From: Astropecten irregularis
Lineage: Eukaryota > Echinodermata > Asteroidea > Paxillosida > Astropectinidae
Direction: 5' to 3'
Assembly: GCA_963971285.1 (NCBI GenBank)
Contig: OZ020254.1
Coordinates: 20,304,932 to 20,368,931, forward strand
Length of the DNA stretch: 64,000 nt
Every line of letters begins with the position of its first letter. Position 1 is the first letter of the stretch. The notes under the pieces are model-generated. The model was not told the DNA's origin and made no database searches. It saw only the letters and a program-made list of their open reading frames with translations. A program made the position numbers and the translations under genes. Below, in pieces: positions 35,501 to 54,240 of the stretch.

Positions 35501-38500
35501 TAGTTTTGGCGAGTAAAACCGAAGGAAGTTCAATGCCACGCGTTGACACGGTGAATCTCTGCAACGGTAGGCCAGTATAATAATGTTAAAATACAATTCC
35601 CACGCTAAAACCAACAACTGGCCTATACTTGCAGTGGATGTTTTCTGACACAGTTGGGAGCTAAATGGAGACGAACATTTCATATTCTACCTTCAACTGC
35701 CTGAGGAAATACTGGAGCCATTGGGTTGACCGAGGAAATACAGTGGGCCAAATTTAAAATCTGGTGACTCAGTTGAAACAGTGGGAAACTGGGAACATCA
35801 TCGTTCATTGTTGGTAAAAAACAATGCTGTTATTCATAGTAGTAATGCTAGATTTAAACATGTTTACGTATACTTCTTTTTCCAAATAGTAACAGGATTA
35901 ATTATAAGACAAAATGAAAGTTATTTTTATCTTGGAAGGAAACAACATTTCACAGTCACAAGCCCCTCAGTGTTGATCCATTATTAGTGCACAAACAACG
36001 TACACAAACATGTACTGTACATAGGCATACAGCGCTCTGCCGGTCATTGATTGCGACGCGCGCGACGTGTATAAACTTTGAAGCCGTTTTTCTCGAAAAG
36101 TAATTTCCGAGTCTGAGCACCGCTACGTTCTCTTTATCGGGACATAACTTTGGAATGGAATAAGATATGAAAATAATTTTGGTATCATTGGAAAGCCCAT
36201 GGACTACTTCTTCTAGTAGTGTATATAACTCAAAAAGTCAAATCTGGGGAACAGTCCTCATTACGCTGCATTGGGTCACATTTTGTCTCGACTACAGATG
36301 AGGAGCTTACAGTGTGTTTCTGAAAGTGACAACATCGCATCAGATCCAGAAGACGATACATCAGAGATTCCTGCAGGGAATCTAGACAGAACAAGTGGAT
36401 GGATAATCCTGAATGTGGATGGAAGCAAGATCTACAAATGTCCCTGCTGTCCAAGAACAGCCAAGTCAAGTAAGTAAATTAAATTTTTTTATAGCAGTGT
36501 ATATTTTGCTGGTACCGGCATTCTTCCTGCAAACGCTATTTTGCCGTTCCCTATCTCTGGCCAATTTGCATTATGTCATGCCAGCAGGAATGTACCTCTG
36601 GCAAACTGACATAACGCGAAAGAAGGCCAGCATGACGTATAGAGAATTGGCCAATCAGAAGAATGATGGTGCCTGAGAAAATATACACTTCCTTTGTTTT
36701 GACATACCCGGTATTCATTTGTTTATTCCAGTTTTTTTTTCCAACTTTACATGTAATACCTGTCAGACTTACAGTTTTGTTGCTGGAGCAGAAAATCCAC
36801 AAGATTGCAGCTTGACAGGCTTCATTACTTATTAATTTGCCATAGATTTATATGCTCTAATAAAAGACGAATGTAGACCCTAAATATTTGTATGTGCATG
36901 AAAAGAAGTACAATCTTTTTGTGTTGATGTTAATTGGGTAGTAGATAAGTACTTGACGTTACATATTGATGTAATACTTATGATTCGTATGCTAAGGGTT
37001 CAGCATACAGTACCGGTACATAATCAATAGTTGTTAGACTCTCCTTTGAAACAACTTTCTTTGGTGTTGTTATGTTATTCCTAAGCTTCTAACCTGAAGC
37101 GGCATTTTGCCAGAATCCACGTGGAGCAAGATGTGAAGATTCTTGATAAAGGCAACTGCCTGTGTGTCCACTGTGACCGTCGATACCGTAGAATTTGTGA
37201 TCTTCGACATCATCTACAGAAATGCCACGCTACCATCTTTACAAGTCAGCAGATAACATTTAATAGCACACCAGGTGAGTAGATTAAGGGTACATATTGA
37301 TTGAGTTGATTGAGGTGCTCCATGGTGTGTGGTTCTGTTCAACAGTCACATACAGTGTCTGCATCCTTTAGGTTATCCTATTTTGCAAGAGTGGCTTGTG
37401 CACATCCAACACCTGGGGCTAATTTCATAGAGCTGATTAAGCACAAAACTTGCTTAAGCATGAAAAGTCTTCCTTGATCAAACAGGATTACCATCCAAAT
37501 ATTCATGTGATGTTTACTGCTTTTCACTTGTGTCCGGGCCATTGTTTGCTGAGCATAACATTCACAGGGAGTTTAGGCTGGCATACTGATTTTATTTATT
37601 AAGGTTTTTGGTGCTTAAGCAACTCTATGAAATCACCCCCTGACCTTTACTCTGTTGATGCATTTCTATACTGCATACACTGTATATAGTTGGTGTCTGC
37701 TGCAGGGGAAGTGTTTCACAGATGGCTGACCCTTGACCTTTGACCCTGGTAAAGAACAAAACTAGCCAGGCCATTTGCTTGGCCAGTCAGTGTCACTGCC
37801 TGCTTATAAAACACACTGTAGTGTAATAAACTTTCTAATTTGAAGCAAATGTCTTTGTCTACTTGACAGAGTTTGACTCTTGGAAGGAAACTATTGAAGA
37901 ATCAGAGAGCTGTCTGTTTGCTCAATGTTCCGGTCAACGTCATCAGGGAGAGCGTCGATTCAAATACTTGCAGTGCAACAGATCAGGAATGAGAAGGAAG
38001 AGAGGAGATGGCAAACGCAATACAGGTAAATGACCTTAGGCCAATTTCTAGTCATCCTGATGATGACTTGAGCAGGCTAGTCGTACAAATGCAAATGAAT
38101 TAGAAATGCGAAAGTACGCGCGATTCTTACATGGTGTTTTCGCAAACCGATCCACATACCAATTGTCACCATGGAAATCCTCAAATCTTTCTTCACCAAA
38201 GTTATCGTAACTTACTATCGCTCGTAGAATGTATGATGCATTGCAGCCCTACGTAGGATACGATGGGTTATCCTTAATATTAAACTTGAAGTACGATCGA
38301 TCGTAGGGCTGTGTTCTCTGGTTCACTGTGCCATACCCAAGATCTTGTGGTCAATCTACAGATTGTGGGTTCGAATCCAGCCTTGTGCTAGTGTTGCTTG
38401 CATCTTTGGGCAAGACACTTTATCACATATTGCTCCTCTTCACCCAGGAGTAAATGGGTACCTGTGAGAGTAGAGATGGCTTTGGGTGCTTGATTAGCCT

Positions 38501-40440
38501 TTGTGTACCTTACAGCAGCCGGGGCTGTATACTCCCCAGGGAGTTGAGATGGTTCTAGGAATGTTAATGTAGCCCAATGACCAGGAATAATAGTAATGTG
38601 TGCAGTGAGCGTCGAATGAGGGAACATGCACGTCATAAGTCAGATATTTTGGGTAATAATCCAATGCACTGTACTTGTCTCATCAGGAACGTGTAAGATT
38701 GACAACAACTGCACATCTTCCATGAAAGTAACCTGTCAAACTGACGGAAAGGTGGATGTTGAATTTCATCGGACACACTATGGTCATCAGAAGGACCTAG
38801 AACGCTTGTGGCTTCCTCAGAAGAAACGCGATGAGATCGCTGCCAAACTTGGACAGGGTGTCTCCAGAGATCACCTCTTGGATGAGATAAGAGACTGTGA
38901 GGGAGAGAGAATGCGACAAGAACTGGCAAGACCTCAAGATGCTTCCGTTCTCAGGAAGTCATTAGGAATTGAGACAGTTCAGAAACATTTGCATGAGAAG
39001 GATAGCGTCTTGGCCTGGATCAAGCAATGGGAAACTGCCGAAGAAAATCCTCTTCTCTTCTGTAAACTCCCTGGAAGCAGACTGGATGAAAACTTAGAGC
39101 TCCTCGCTGAGGACTACGTCATCATCATGCAGACTCCCTTCCAGAAACATATGACACAGAAGTTTGCAAGCCGAGGAGTTTGGTGGGATTCCACTCATAG
39201 TGGTAATGTGTACGACTTCCACTTGATGACCTTGCTGGCTCTGAGCGAATTTGGAGAAGGCTTCCCAATGGCCTGGTGTATCTCAAATCGGGAAGAGGAA
39301 ACTATCGTTCGGATCTTCTTCACAAAGGTGAAGGAGAACTGTGGTGAATTGAAACCTTGTTGGTTCATGGCCGACTCTTCCTTCAAGTATTTCAAGCTCT
39401 GGACGTCAGTGTTTCCGATTGGCCCGAAGAGGTTTATCTGTCCGTGGCATGTTGACCAAGCCTGGAAGGAAGAGCTCAAGAATGCAATCAGCGACATGGC
39501 TGTCCAGGCACAAGTGTACAGGATGCTACGGGTTCTCCTTGAGCATCAAGATGAAATATCATTCCAGGATTCTCTCCAGAAGCTTCTTGGTCGTCTCTCA
39601 GTCTCTCCAAGGACCACTGCCTTCCGGAAGTACTTCATAAAGGAATGGATTCCTAAGATGCATGAGTGGGCTTACTGCTACCGAACAAGTCACTGCCTTA
39701 ATCCTGGCGTCTTCAGTGAAGCCTTTCACATTGTCTTCCAGCAGATGTATCACCAGGGTCATGTCAGTAGACGGGTTGATAGTTGTCTTGTCCACCTCCT
39801 GAAGTACATCCGAGACAAGACCATTAACTGGATGGTCAAGTTCCCACGAGTCAAAGTGACCATGCGACTCAAGATCATCCATGACCGTCATCTTCGAAGC
39901 ATGTTGCTAAGCTCTAATCAGGTCAGTCATCTTGAAGGCCGTCAGTGCTGGGAGGTGTGCTCTGATGATGGGAATGATGTTTATATCGTGGAGCGACTCT
40001 CCATCACCTGCCCAGGCAAGGAATGTCGTCTACGATGTGAGGAGTGTGATGTCTGTGTTCACCTTTTCCTCTGCAACTGTCCTGATAGCCTGATCAACTC
40101 AACCATCTGTAAGCACATCCACCTGATCCAGAGACTGGTCCGACCTGAGATTCCCATTCATCACAAGGAAGCCGCCCTAGGGATGATCAGTGTCGAGACT
40201 GAGCAACTCAAGCAGCGCCTCTGCTCCACTCTATGTCAGATGACATCAATGGTAGAGACGGCTAATGATACTAACTTAGAGACATTGAGAGACCTCAACA
40301 ATTCCATCTCAACCTCCTATCAGCTACTGAATCAGAGTCTTCTTCAAGAAACTGAGAGTGTCTTAGATCAACAGGTCAGGAACAACAAAAGGGTTGATGT
40401 AGAACCATTGAATACTCAAATTAAAAAGACAAAGTTCTAA
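32522..40440 (+). CDS. Ulp1/C48-like protease, C2H2, MULE transposase, SWIM fusion
   Basis: Six exons join in phase: 32522-32644, 32950-34158, 36298-36469, 37086-37274, 37870-38025 and 38687-40440, about 1200 aa. Exon 2 holds a C48-like cysteine protease: H291 (GYHYSL), D308 (YGDSLGW), Q365 and C371 (Q-x5-CG), the Ulp1 layout. Exons 3-4 hold two C2H2 fingers; the first (CPCC to HFARIH) is split cleanly by an intron, strong evidence for splicing. Exons 5-6 hold a FAR1/MULE-type N-terminal domain, then a MULE DDE core (D784 in WDSTHSG, D846 in MADSS, CPWHVDQAW, likely E961) and a SWIM finger (C1079-x-C1081, later CKH). An AATAAA lies 12 bp after the stop. The start is uncertain: the frame is open upstream to an acceptor at 32442, so more 5' exons may exist. 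Exons 1-2 could be a separate gene, since exon 3 starts with ATG, but phase 0 fits a join. A domesticated MULE or an intact one; no end repeats were found. Confidence 0.8.
32755..32857 (+). repeat. GATCCTGCTAGGATC dispersed repeat, copy 2
   Basis: It begins GATCCTGCTAGGATCGAAAC and ends GAGCAGTTTGCAGCAGTT, matching the right part of 25458-25602. It lies in the intron after exon 1 of the C48-MULE gene. Confidence 0.65.
34350..34530 (+). repeat. Repeat fragment related to the element at 46409
   Basis: Both carry CTTGAACCTCTTGTTCCAGA-like and CAGTACCCA...TTCAATGTAT strings, with similar sequence before them. No terminal repeats were seen in this copy. Confidence 0.55.
34635..36279. mobile_element. 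1.65-kb TIR element, GTGACCCAATG ends
   Basis: The left end GTGACCCAATGGAGCCAAAT and the right end ATTACGCTGCATTGGGTCAC are inverted repeats. Pairing continues with GGAATGTTCCCC against GGGGAACAGTCC and then AAAGTCAA against GTCAAAT. A 4-bp ATTT lies directly outside both ends (34631-34634 and 36280-36283), a likely target duplication. No transposase frame was seen inside. It fills most of intron 2 of the C48-MULE gene and stops 18 bp before exon 3. The superfamily is not assigned. Confidence 0.8.
37413..37642. mobile_element. hAT-like MITE, CAGGGGCC family, copy 2
   Basis: The ends are CTGGGGCTAATTTCATAGAG and CTCTATGAAATCACCCCCTG, with inner arms TTAAGCA and TGCTTAAGCA. It lies in the intron between exons 4 and 5 of the C48-MULE gene. 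Confidence 0.75.
38060..38190 (+). repeat. Part copy of the 31955 fold-back element
   Basis: GAGCAGGCTAG, GAAATGCGAAAG, TTACATGGTGTTT, CGCAAACCGATCCACATACC and AATTGTCACCATG follow in the same order as in one arm of 31955-32260. Confidence 0.55.
38310..38627 (+). mobile_element. tRNA-related SINE, third family
   Basis: Box B-like GGGTTCGAATCC near 38369 is followed by GGGCAAGACACTTTATCACA, then TGCTCCTCTTCACCCAGG and AAATGGGTACCTGTGAGAG. This body is widely seen in invertebrate SINEs (from memory). The tail ATGTTAATGTAGCCCAATGA recurs at 45916. It sits in the last intron of the C48-MULE gene. Confidence 0.65.
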
Positions 40441-40451
40441 AAATTGCTGAG

Positions 40452-40457
40452 AATAAA
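40452..40457 (+). terminator. Polyadenylation signal of the C48-MULE gene
   Basis: AATAAA begins 12 bp after the stop codon, suggesting a very short 3' UTR. Another AATAAA lies near 40764. Confidence 0.45.
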
Positions 40458-40806
40458 ATGTGGTCCAATAGCCAGCTTAGGTGCATTTACCAGTGAAATG
40501 TCAACATCTCAGTGAAATTTCCAGGCAAAATACTATACACTGTATCCACATTATGGCGTTTGTTATGATGCATATTGGGTTGAATAATATATTTAAACAT
40601 ATTAACTTTATGTTCAGGTCAATTATCAGAAAAGTTGAATGTCTTGGGAATGTTGCTGGAAGAGTCATGATTGCCACGTGTCAAGGTTAGAAACAGGCAC
40701 AACCATGCCAGCACACACATGCTGCAGTTTATGTACATACACTGAAATTGTACATACTCTTCAAATAAAAACCTTTAAGTCTAATACTGTATACCATTTG
40801 TATACT

Positions 40807-41135
40807 GTAATATCATACTTTGGTTTTTGTCAAAGAAATGCAAATTCATGTGCCAAAAATATCTGTCATCTGTGAAATGTTCAGTCCCATATGGTGCCCA
40901 TTTTTCTGAGAAAACTGGCAAACAGCCACAGTATTTAAAAAATCTGTTCACTGTTATTAATGATCTAAAAGATCAAAATTATTTTTGGTTTTACTCTTTT
41001 CTGGATAGATACAGCATTTCAGGCAGAAAAACTTGAATGATATGTTTCTACCATCACCATCTTTATACCCTGTAAGTTATAGGTAAATCTGTGAAGATTT
41101 CTGTTTCGGTATGATACCAGAGTATGATAGTACCT
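40807..41135 (+). mobile_element. TTAA-flanked MITE, family A, copy 4
   Basis: TAATATCATACTTTGGTTTT at the left and ACCAGAGTATGATAGTACCT then TTAA (41136-41139) at the right. About 329 bp and nearly full length. Confidence 0.8.
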
Positions 41136-42219
41136 TTAAGCAGACAAAAACAAACATACACTCAATACTTGCAAAAACAAGCAAGCATCCTAAGTTAGTA
41201 AGTTCCCAAAACACAATTACATTGTTAGATAGATGCTTCTCAAACCTGCTTTGCCACATAATGGGGTAAGACATTTGTATCCTGATTAAAACATGAGCTA
41301 ATTTTCTTAATTTTTCTGGTAATCTCTTTCTTTTCCTTTCTTTCTTTTGTAATTATTATTTCATTAAATTCGGCAATAGGGCATTCGGCCGACACTTTTT
41401 AGAAAAACAGTTAGTTGGGGTCAACAAGCCACATATTAAGGCAATAAGATTGTGTCAGTGTCACCCTAATATTTTTTTTATCAAAAACTAGAAAGAATTG
41501 TACCGTCAGAAATACACTGATTTTTATAAACAGTGTAGTCCAAAACCTTTGCCTATAAAGTTTGGTAACATTGGTTCAGCAAGGTTTCCTAACAAGGTAA
41601 AAAGATGGGTTTATTAAGTGCACAAATCTACAGGAATGTTTCATATTTTTCGGTAATTATTATTCATGATTATTACTTTTAATAGCTGAGAATTTTCACT
41701 AAAAGTCTTAAACCTTGTTTATAAGTAATTAAATATTTCCACTTTAGTCCACCTGCTTTGTATTTATGTGTATGAGGGACCAGGGAGGGGAGAGGCTAGG
41801 TTTTGGGTTATGGGTGTGGCCTGGGTATTTTAATTTGCACATGGGAGGGATTTGTTCAGTAACAGAAAGAAGCTGTTACTTCATGGAATTACTATTAGAG
41901 CTACAGAAACAAACCATTTAATCACTATCATTTTAGTTTGGTTTGCTGTAATAATTATTCCATTTTGTAAAGGTATTTTGTTTAAATACATTTCTAGGGG
42001 CATTCCGGTATCATGATCTTATTGTGAATTATTGCTGAAAGAAAGTCTATTTTTTCAAAAATGGGTTTTTATGATGGTCATTTTGTCCACTATTTATTCA
42101 AAGTGAATTCCCTAGAAATTCAGGGGATTATAATACTATTTTCCTTCTGCAAGCGTTTGTCGTTTTGTTTTCTTTGTTTTTCCTTATCTAATCTTAAAAA
42201 AAAAATTCAGCTTCTTCAT

Positions 42220-43290
42220 TTTCAACTAAGCTTCGAATTCCCTGGTGGAGATAGCGCTATAACCAGTTTTCTGCCGATCTTATCTTTAAAAATTATTGTC
42301 AACTTCTTTATTCATTTATAACTAAGCTATCTGGCCGCTAGAGGGCGCTATAACCAGTTTTCTGTTGTTATCTTAAAAAATAATTATTTTCAACTTCTTT
42401 ATTCATTTTCAACTGAGCTATTCGGCCGCTAGAGGGCGCTATAACCAGTTTTTGTCGCTATCTTAAAAAAAAAGGCTGTGTACCCACCAATGGGAGACTT
42501 TTGGAGAGTCGGTCTTGGGTCAATTAACAGCGCACGCGCAAACCATGCTTGCGGAATTGTGAGCATGTGCGCATTGTATTGCGCGTGCATGCGCTTTTGA
42601 CTCAAGACCGACTCTCCAAAAGTCTCCCATTCACTGGCTGGGGCAATTGACAGCATGTCCATCTTGTTGGCACGTCCCAATTAACTGGCTGCGGCCGTGT
42701 CATCACAAATATCAAGCCACAAGGAAAGGTGACTTCGTTCATTGTGGCCGGGCCGACCTCATCCATATGGCAAGCCAAATGCCAAAGAATTCAATAAACA
42801 TTATTTATCGGAGATAAACACGTTTTTTGCCAATAAACACTATTTTCCGACACAATAAACACTGCTTTTTGAGAAAAACTCTGTAGTAAACCAATTATAT
42901 CTTGATATAGAGTGTTTTTCACTGATAAACAGTGTTTATCAAATTATTTGGCATTTGGTTTGCAAAAACCCTGAGTTGTGCGTATGGATTCAAATCGTCT
43001 CGAGGGCGCGTCTACGTGACCGAAGGCACGTCCCAATTTTACTGGCTGAATCCAGTTCGAAGACACAGCTGCAGCCATGGCGGTAGTCAGCAGCCGCAGC
43101 CAGTGAATTGGGACATGGCCTAATTATTTTCAACTTCTTTATTTATTTATAACTAAGCTATCCGGCCGCTAGAGGGAGCTATAACCAGTTTTCTGTTGAT
43201 CTTATCTTAAAAAATTATTATTTTCAACTAATTTATTCATTTTCTACTAAGCTCCCCAGTCGCTAGAGGGCGCTATAACTAGTTGTCGAT
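42220..43290. repeat. Tandem ~90-bp repeat carrying CTCF-like motifs
   Basis: Five units share CTTTATTCATTT..AACT.AGCT, then CCGCTAGAGGGCGCTATAAC, then CAGTTTTCTG and ATCTTAAAAA. The core CCGCTAGAGGGCGCT occurs at 42335-42349 and 42426-42440, with one-base variants at 43166-43180 and 43260-43274; the first unit is degenerate. It fits the bilaterian CTCF consensus CCASYAGRKGGCRS at 13 of 14 positions. The array is split by a 646-bp insertion at 42474-43119 and ends about 330 bp before the V-ATPase B start codon. Confidence 0.75.
42474..43119. mobile_element. Composite of nested fold-back elements
   Basis: This block interrupts one unit of the tandem array. Part 1 (42489-42632) has arms GGGAGACTTTTGGAGAGTCG and the complementary CGACTCTCCAAAAGTCTCCC. 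Part 2 (about 42669-43119) has GGCACGTCCCAATTAACTGG and CAGTGAATTGGGACATGGCC. Part 3 (about 42771-42960) lies inside part 2, with AAGCCAAATGCCAAAGAATT and AATTATTTGGCATTTGGTTT. No coding sequence was seen. Confidence 0.65.
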
Positions 43291-43614
43291 CTTCATCACG
43301 TGAGATAAAAAAAAAAATTAATCATCGAACCCGGCCCCGAAAGGTTCAGTGGTTGTTATTACCGGTGCCTCGGTCAATAGCAGGTGGATATTGACGAAAA
43401 TCACAACTAAATTTCGCGTTAAATTGTGTCAGTTCCTAACTGAGTGTGCCAGGAAGCAAGGGTAGGAAGTTAGTTGTGCGTGATCCACCCAACTGTGAGT
43501 TATACAGAAATTAGAGTTAGGGCTGATAACGTGCTAGCCTACTGACTAATTTAGTATTTACTGTGTAACGTTACAACTTACACGGTTTTGGGTGAGGCAA
43601 AATCTACAATCAAA

Positions 43615-51128
<7,514 letters not shown>

Positions 51129-52290
51129 TTACCTGTATGAACTAACAGAGTATCTATCTATATTCTAGATTCCTTTATTATGGGACATTACTGGAGTAAT
51201 TCATCAATGTTTCAGTCATTTTATTCATGTAGTCATCTTAAGTATTTCCCAGTTTTCTGCACTAGAATGTTTGGAGAGTATGAAATATGTATAACAGAGA
51301 TTGTTCAGAGATGGAAGTCCAAACTAAACTGTGCTAATACCATGACCATGCTAAGCAAGAACATTCCATTTCAGCTAAAGAGTGATTGATAAGCAGAAGA
51401 GTAATGCTGCTTATAAAGAATGTTTTCTTTGTGTGTTTGTGGTTATAATTGGTTTCTAGCTTGCTATTTCTGAATTGGAAATAATGAGAACGAACTAAGT
51501 TTGAAACATCTCATTTAAGTTTCTTTTCTTTTCAATTTAGATTTTCAATTTATCATTTCACTTGAGAATTCCTCTATTACTTCCTTTGAAACCTTTACTT
51601 TAACCTTTTAATACTATTCATGTCGGGTTTTTCTGGTTTAAGGGAAAATTTGAAACTTTTTGTTTTCTTTTTTGCTGCCACGCTCAGTGTTACGCAGTGT
51701 GATGAAGCTTCATATATTTAGTGGTACATGTATTGGTTTAGAGAGCCTGATATTGCAATCTGAGCAGGATTTCATTGACATGTTGACATTTTGTATTCTT
51801 TGAGAAAGATCCCAAAATGGTTACTATATAATGTCAGGTCCTCTTAACTCTTAGCACCGTTGCTTTTAGGTACCTATATCCTGGTTCATGGGTGGTTTTT
51901 AACACTTTATCACTTACTTTTTCCCTATTAAAACAAATTATATAAATGATGTCTAAAATTGAAAAGCTAAAACAACCCACTCAATCATAGTATTTTTGAT
52001 ATGTTTTATCTTTTTCCCTCTTTTCATTTTTCTTTCAACATTTGTTGACAAAGATGTTGGAAATATTGAAGTATAATCGACACTAGCAATATTTATGTGA
52101 GAGAGTGGAGTTATGATGTATAGAGTAATGTATATGATATTGGTATCATGAGTGTTGTCTCATATGATTCATTGTGCATTGAAAGTACTGTTAAAAAATG
52201 ATTTATGTAACCAAGGAAGCGTAGTATAAAGTCACAACCCCTGTAATTTACTGTTTCTCCTACAACATGTACAATGAGTATTAAAGTCAT
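51129..52290 (+). other. V-ATPase subunit B 3' UTR
   Basis: AT-rich sequence with no coding frame follows the stop. ATTAAA at 52280-52285 is a likely polyadenylation signal, just ahead of a MITE at 52306. A fragment of the GATCCTGC repeat (TTTGAGAAAGATCCCAAAAT) lies at 51798-51857. Confidence 0.5.
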
Positions 52291-52305
52291 AAAATAGCTG
52301 AGCAT

Positions 52306-52554
52306 CTGGGGCCAAGTTCATAGAGCTGCTTAAGCACCACAATTTGCTTTTAGCACAAAAAACCTTGCTAAATAAAATCAGTATGCCAGCCAAAACTCCC
52401 TGTGAATGTTATGCTCAGCAAACAATGGCCGAACACAAGTCAAAAGCTATTTCAAACATCACATGGACATTTGGTTGGCAGTCCTGTTTGATCAAGGAAG
52501 ACTTTTAATGCAAGCAAATTGTGTGCTTAAGCAGCTCTATGAAATTGGCCCCTG
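52306..52554. mobile_element. hAT-like MITE, CAGGGGCC family, copy 4
   Basis: CTGGGGCCAAGTTCATAGAG and CTCTATGAAATTGGCCCCTG at the ends, with GCTTAAGCA inner arms at both sides. The best preserved copy of the four. Confidence 0.8.
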
Positions 52555-53260
52555 TAATTTTTACTAGAAAAAAACTGCTGCTAAACAGAAAGAGAAGTTT
52601 TGGCGAAGAAAAACAAGCAACTAACTGCTAAAAGCAATGCAAATATATGTTATGTAACCCAGCAGGTTCTTTAAATGTTTGTTGGACTTGAACCTTCATG
52701 ACCTTATGCCTTGCTTATGAGCTTGTATAGTAAGTGGGCCTTGTGCATGAAGGCTTGCATATACATGTATGTAGCTTGGTTTATTCTTATAGATCCATAT
52801 CTTGATCAGTGAGCCAATCAATGATCTCTCCATGTAACAGAGTTTCTCATTCGATAGCTAATGCATTAATTCTAAGGTAATGCTTAGAGGATTCCATTCC
52901 TTATAGCTGATGACCCAATATCCTGCAATCCAATGTTTTATTGTGTATATACTAGTGTTACATGAGGTTGGATTACAAGTACCGGATTACTTGGATTACA
53001 AGGTAGTCATTTCTTGTGTGAAGCATCCACCACACTAAACGCAAAAGCGTACCATTTACCAGTGATGTTTTACCCTTGTATTAAGGTGGCCATCAAAACC
53101 TATGTCTCATGAGTTTCCTGATTAACTGGAGAAATTGAGTACCATAAATGTACTTTAAAGGCTTCATCAGGAGTGAAATTACAAGAGAATAAATAAAATT
53201 TTAATAATTTTGCCCAATTTTGTGGAAACCCCATAAACCAATTTGTGTGTATGTGAGAAT
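52555..53260. other. Non-coding intergenic stretch
   Basis: Nothing recognised in this AT-rich stretch between two MITEs. Confidence 0.4.
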
Positions 53261-53264
53261 TTAA

Positions 53265-53622
53265 AGGTTTAGTACAGGATTGGTAAAATACCAAGACAAC
53301 AATTTTCACAGATTTTATGTATAACCTTCAGGATATGAAGATGGTGCTGGTAGAAACATACTGTTAAATATTTCCACCTGAAATGGTGTATTTATCCAGA
53401 AATGTATAAAACAAAGACTGAACTCAGTTTTGATCTCTGGGTAAAATCAAAACCATTCATGTTTGATAAGAAAAATTGAGTCAAATGTTTAATAATTTCT
53501 TGTGACAAAGATGTCTGATTGAGCTAAGATTTTCACAGGTGTGTTATTTCATGTACATGTCTGATCCGACAAAGTGTGAGTGCTGTTCTGTGACCTTTAC
53601 CAATCATGTATTAATTATACCT
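53265..53622 (+). mobile_element. TTAA-flanked MITE, family B, copy 2
   Basis: Intact TTAA lies on both sides (53261-53264 and 53623-53626), giving a 358-bp element. It shares one half with family A and the other only with 47052-47409. Confidence 0.85.
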
Positions 53623-54240
53623 TTAAACTTAAATAATGCAAACATTCTGGAGTCTTATTTCTGTGCTGCAAACAGTTTATTTGGCAAACATAATAGGGTA
53701 TTTATTGCAAATATTAACTGATGTGGCAAGTGTATATATGTAAAAGTAAAATACTTTGCATTATCAAGCAATTTTTAATCACGCAATTCAAATGCACATT
53801 AGCTACATCCAGCCAAATTGGAACCAAACGCATTGGTTATATTTGCATTAAAAATCAAACTTATCATCAACCGTTAAAATACTGTACTGTACAAAGAAGG
53901 CTAAATTATACAAAAACTATCAAAAACCAAAATTTCATAAAATAATATTAATTACATTGACTTTATTTTCATTTATCCTTTCAAATTATTTCAACTTTGA
54001 AAGTAGTCCTGGATTTTCTGAAGAAAAAAAAACTGAGTGAATATATCTGTAATACTGAATTAGGAATGTAATGCAAAATGGAATGACAATGAATTTAAAG
54101 GGCTTGCACTTCAAATAGGCAATGGGAGTAATTGTCTCATTGCCAGTCATAAGCATTTGTTGAATTAGAATAAGTGCCCCTTTAATGGTCAGTTATTCTT
54201 ACATGTTAGCTTTACTGGCTAGATGTAATCTCATTATAAA

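Larger units (their letters stand above)
40441..42215. other. Non-coding intergenic region
   Basis: No gene is supported between the C48-MULE stop and the CTCF-like array. It contains one TTAA-flanked MITE (40807-41135) and is otherwise AT-rich with T-runs. Confidence 0.4.
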
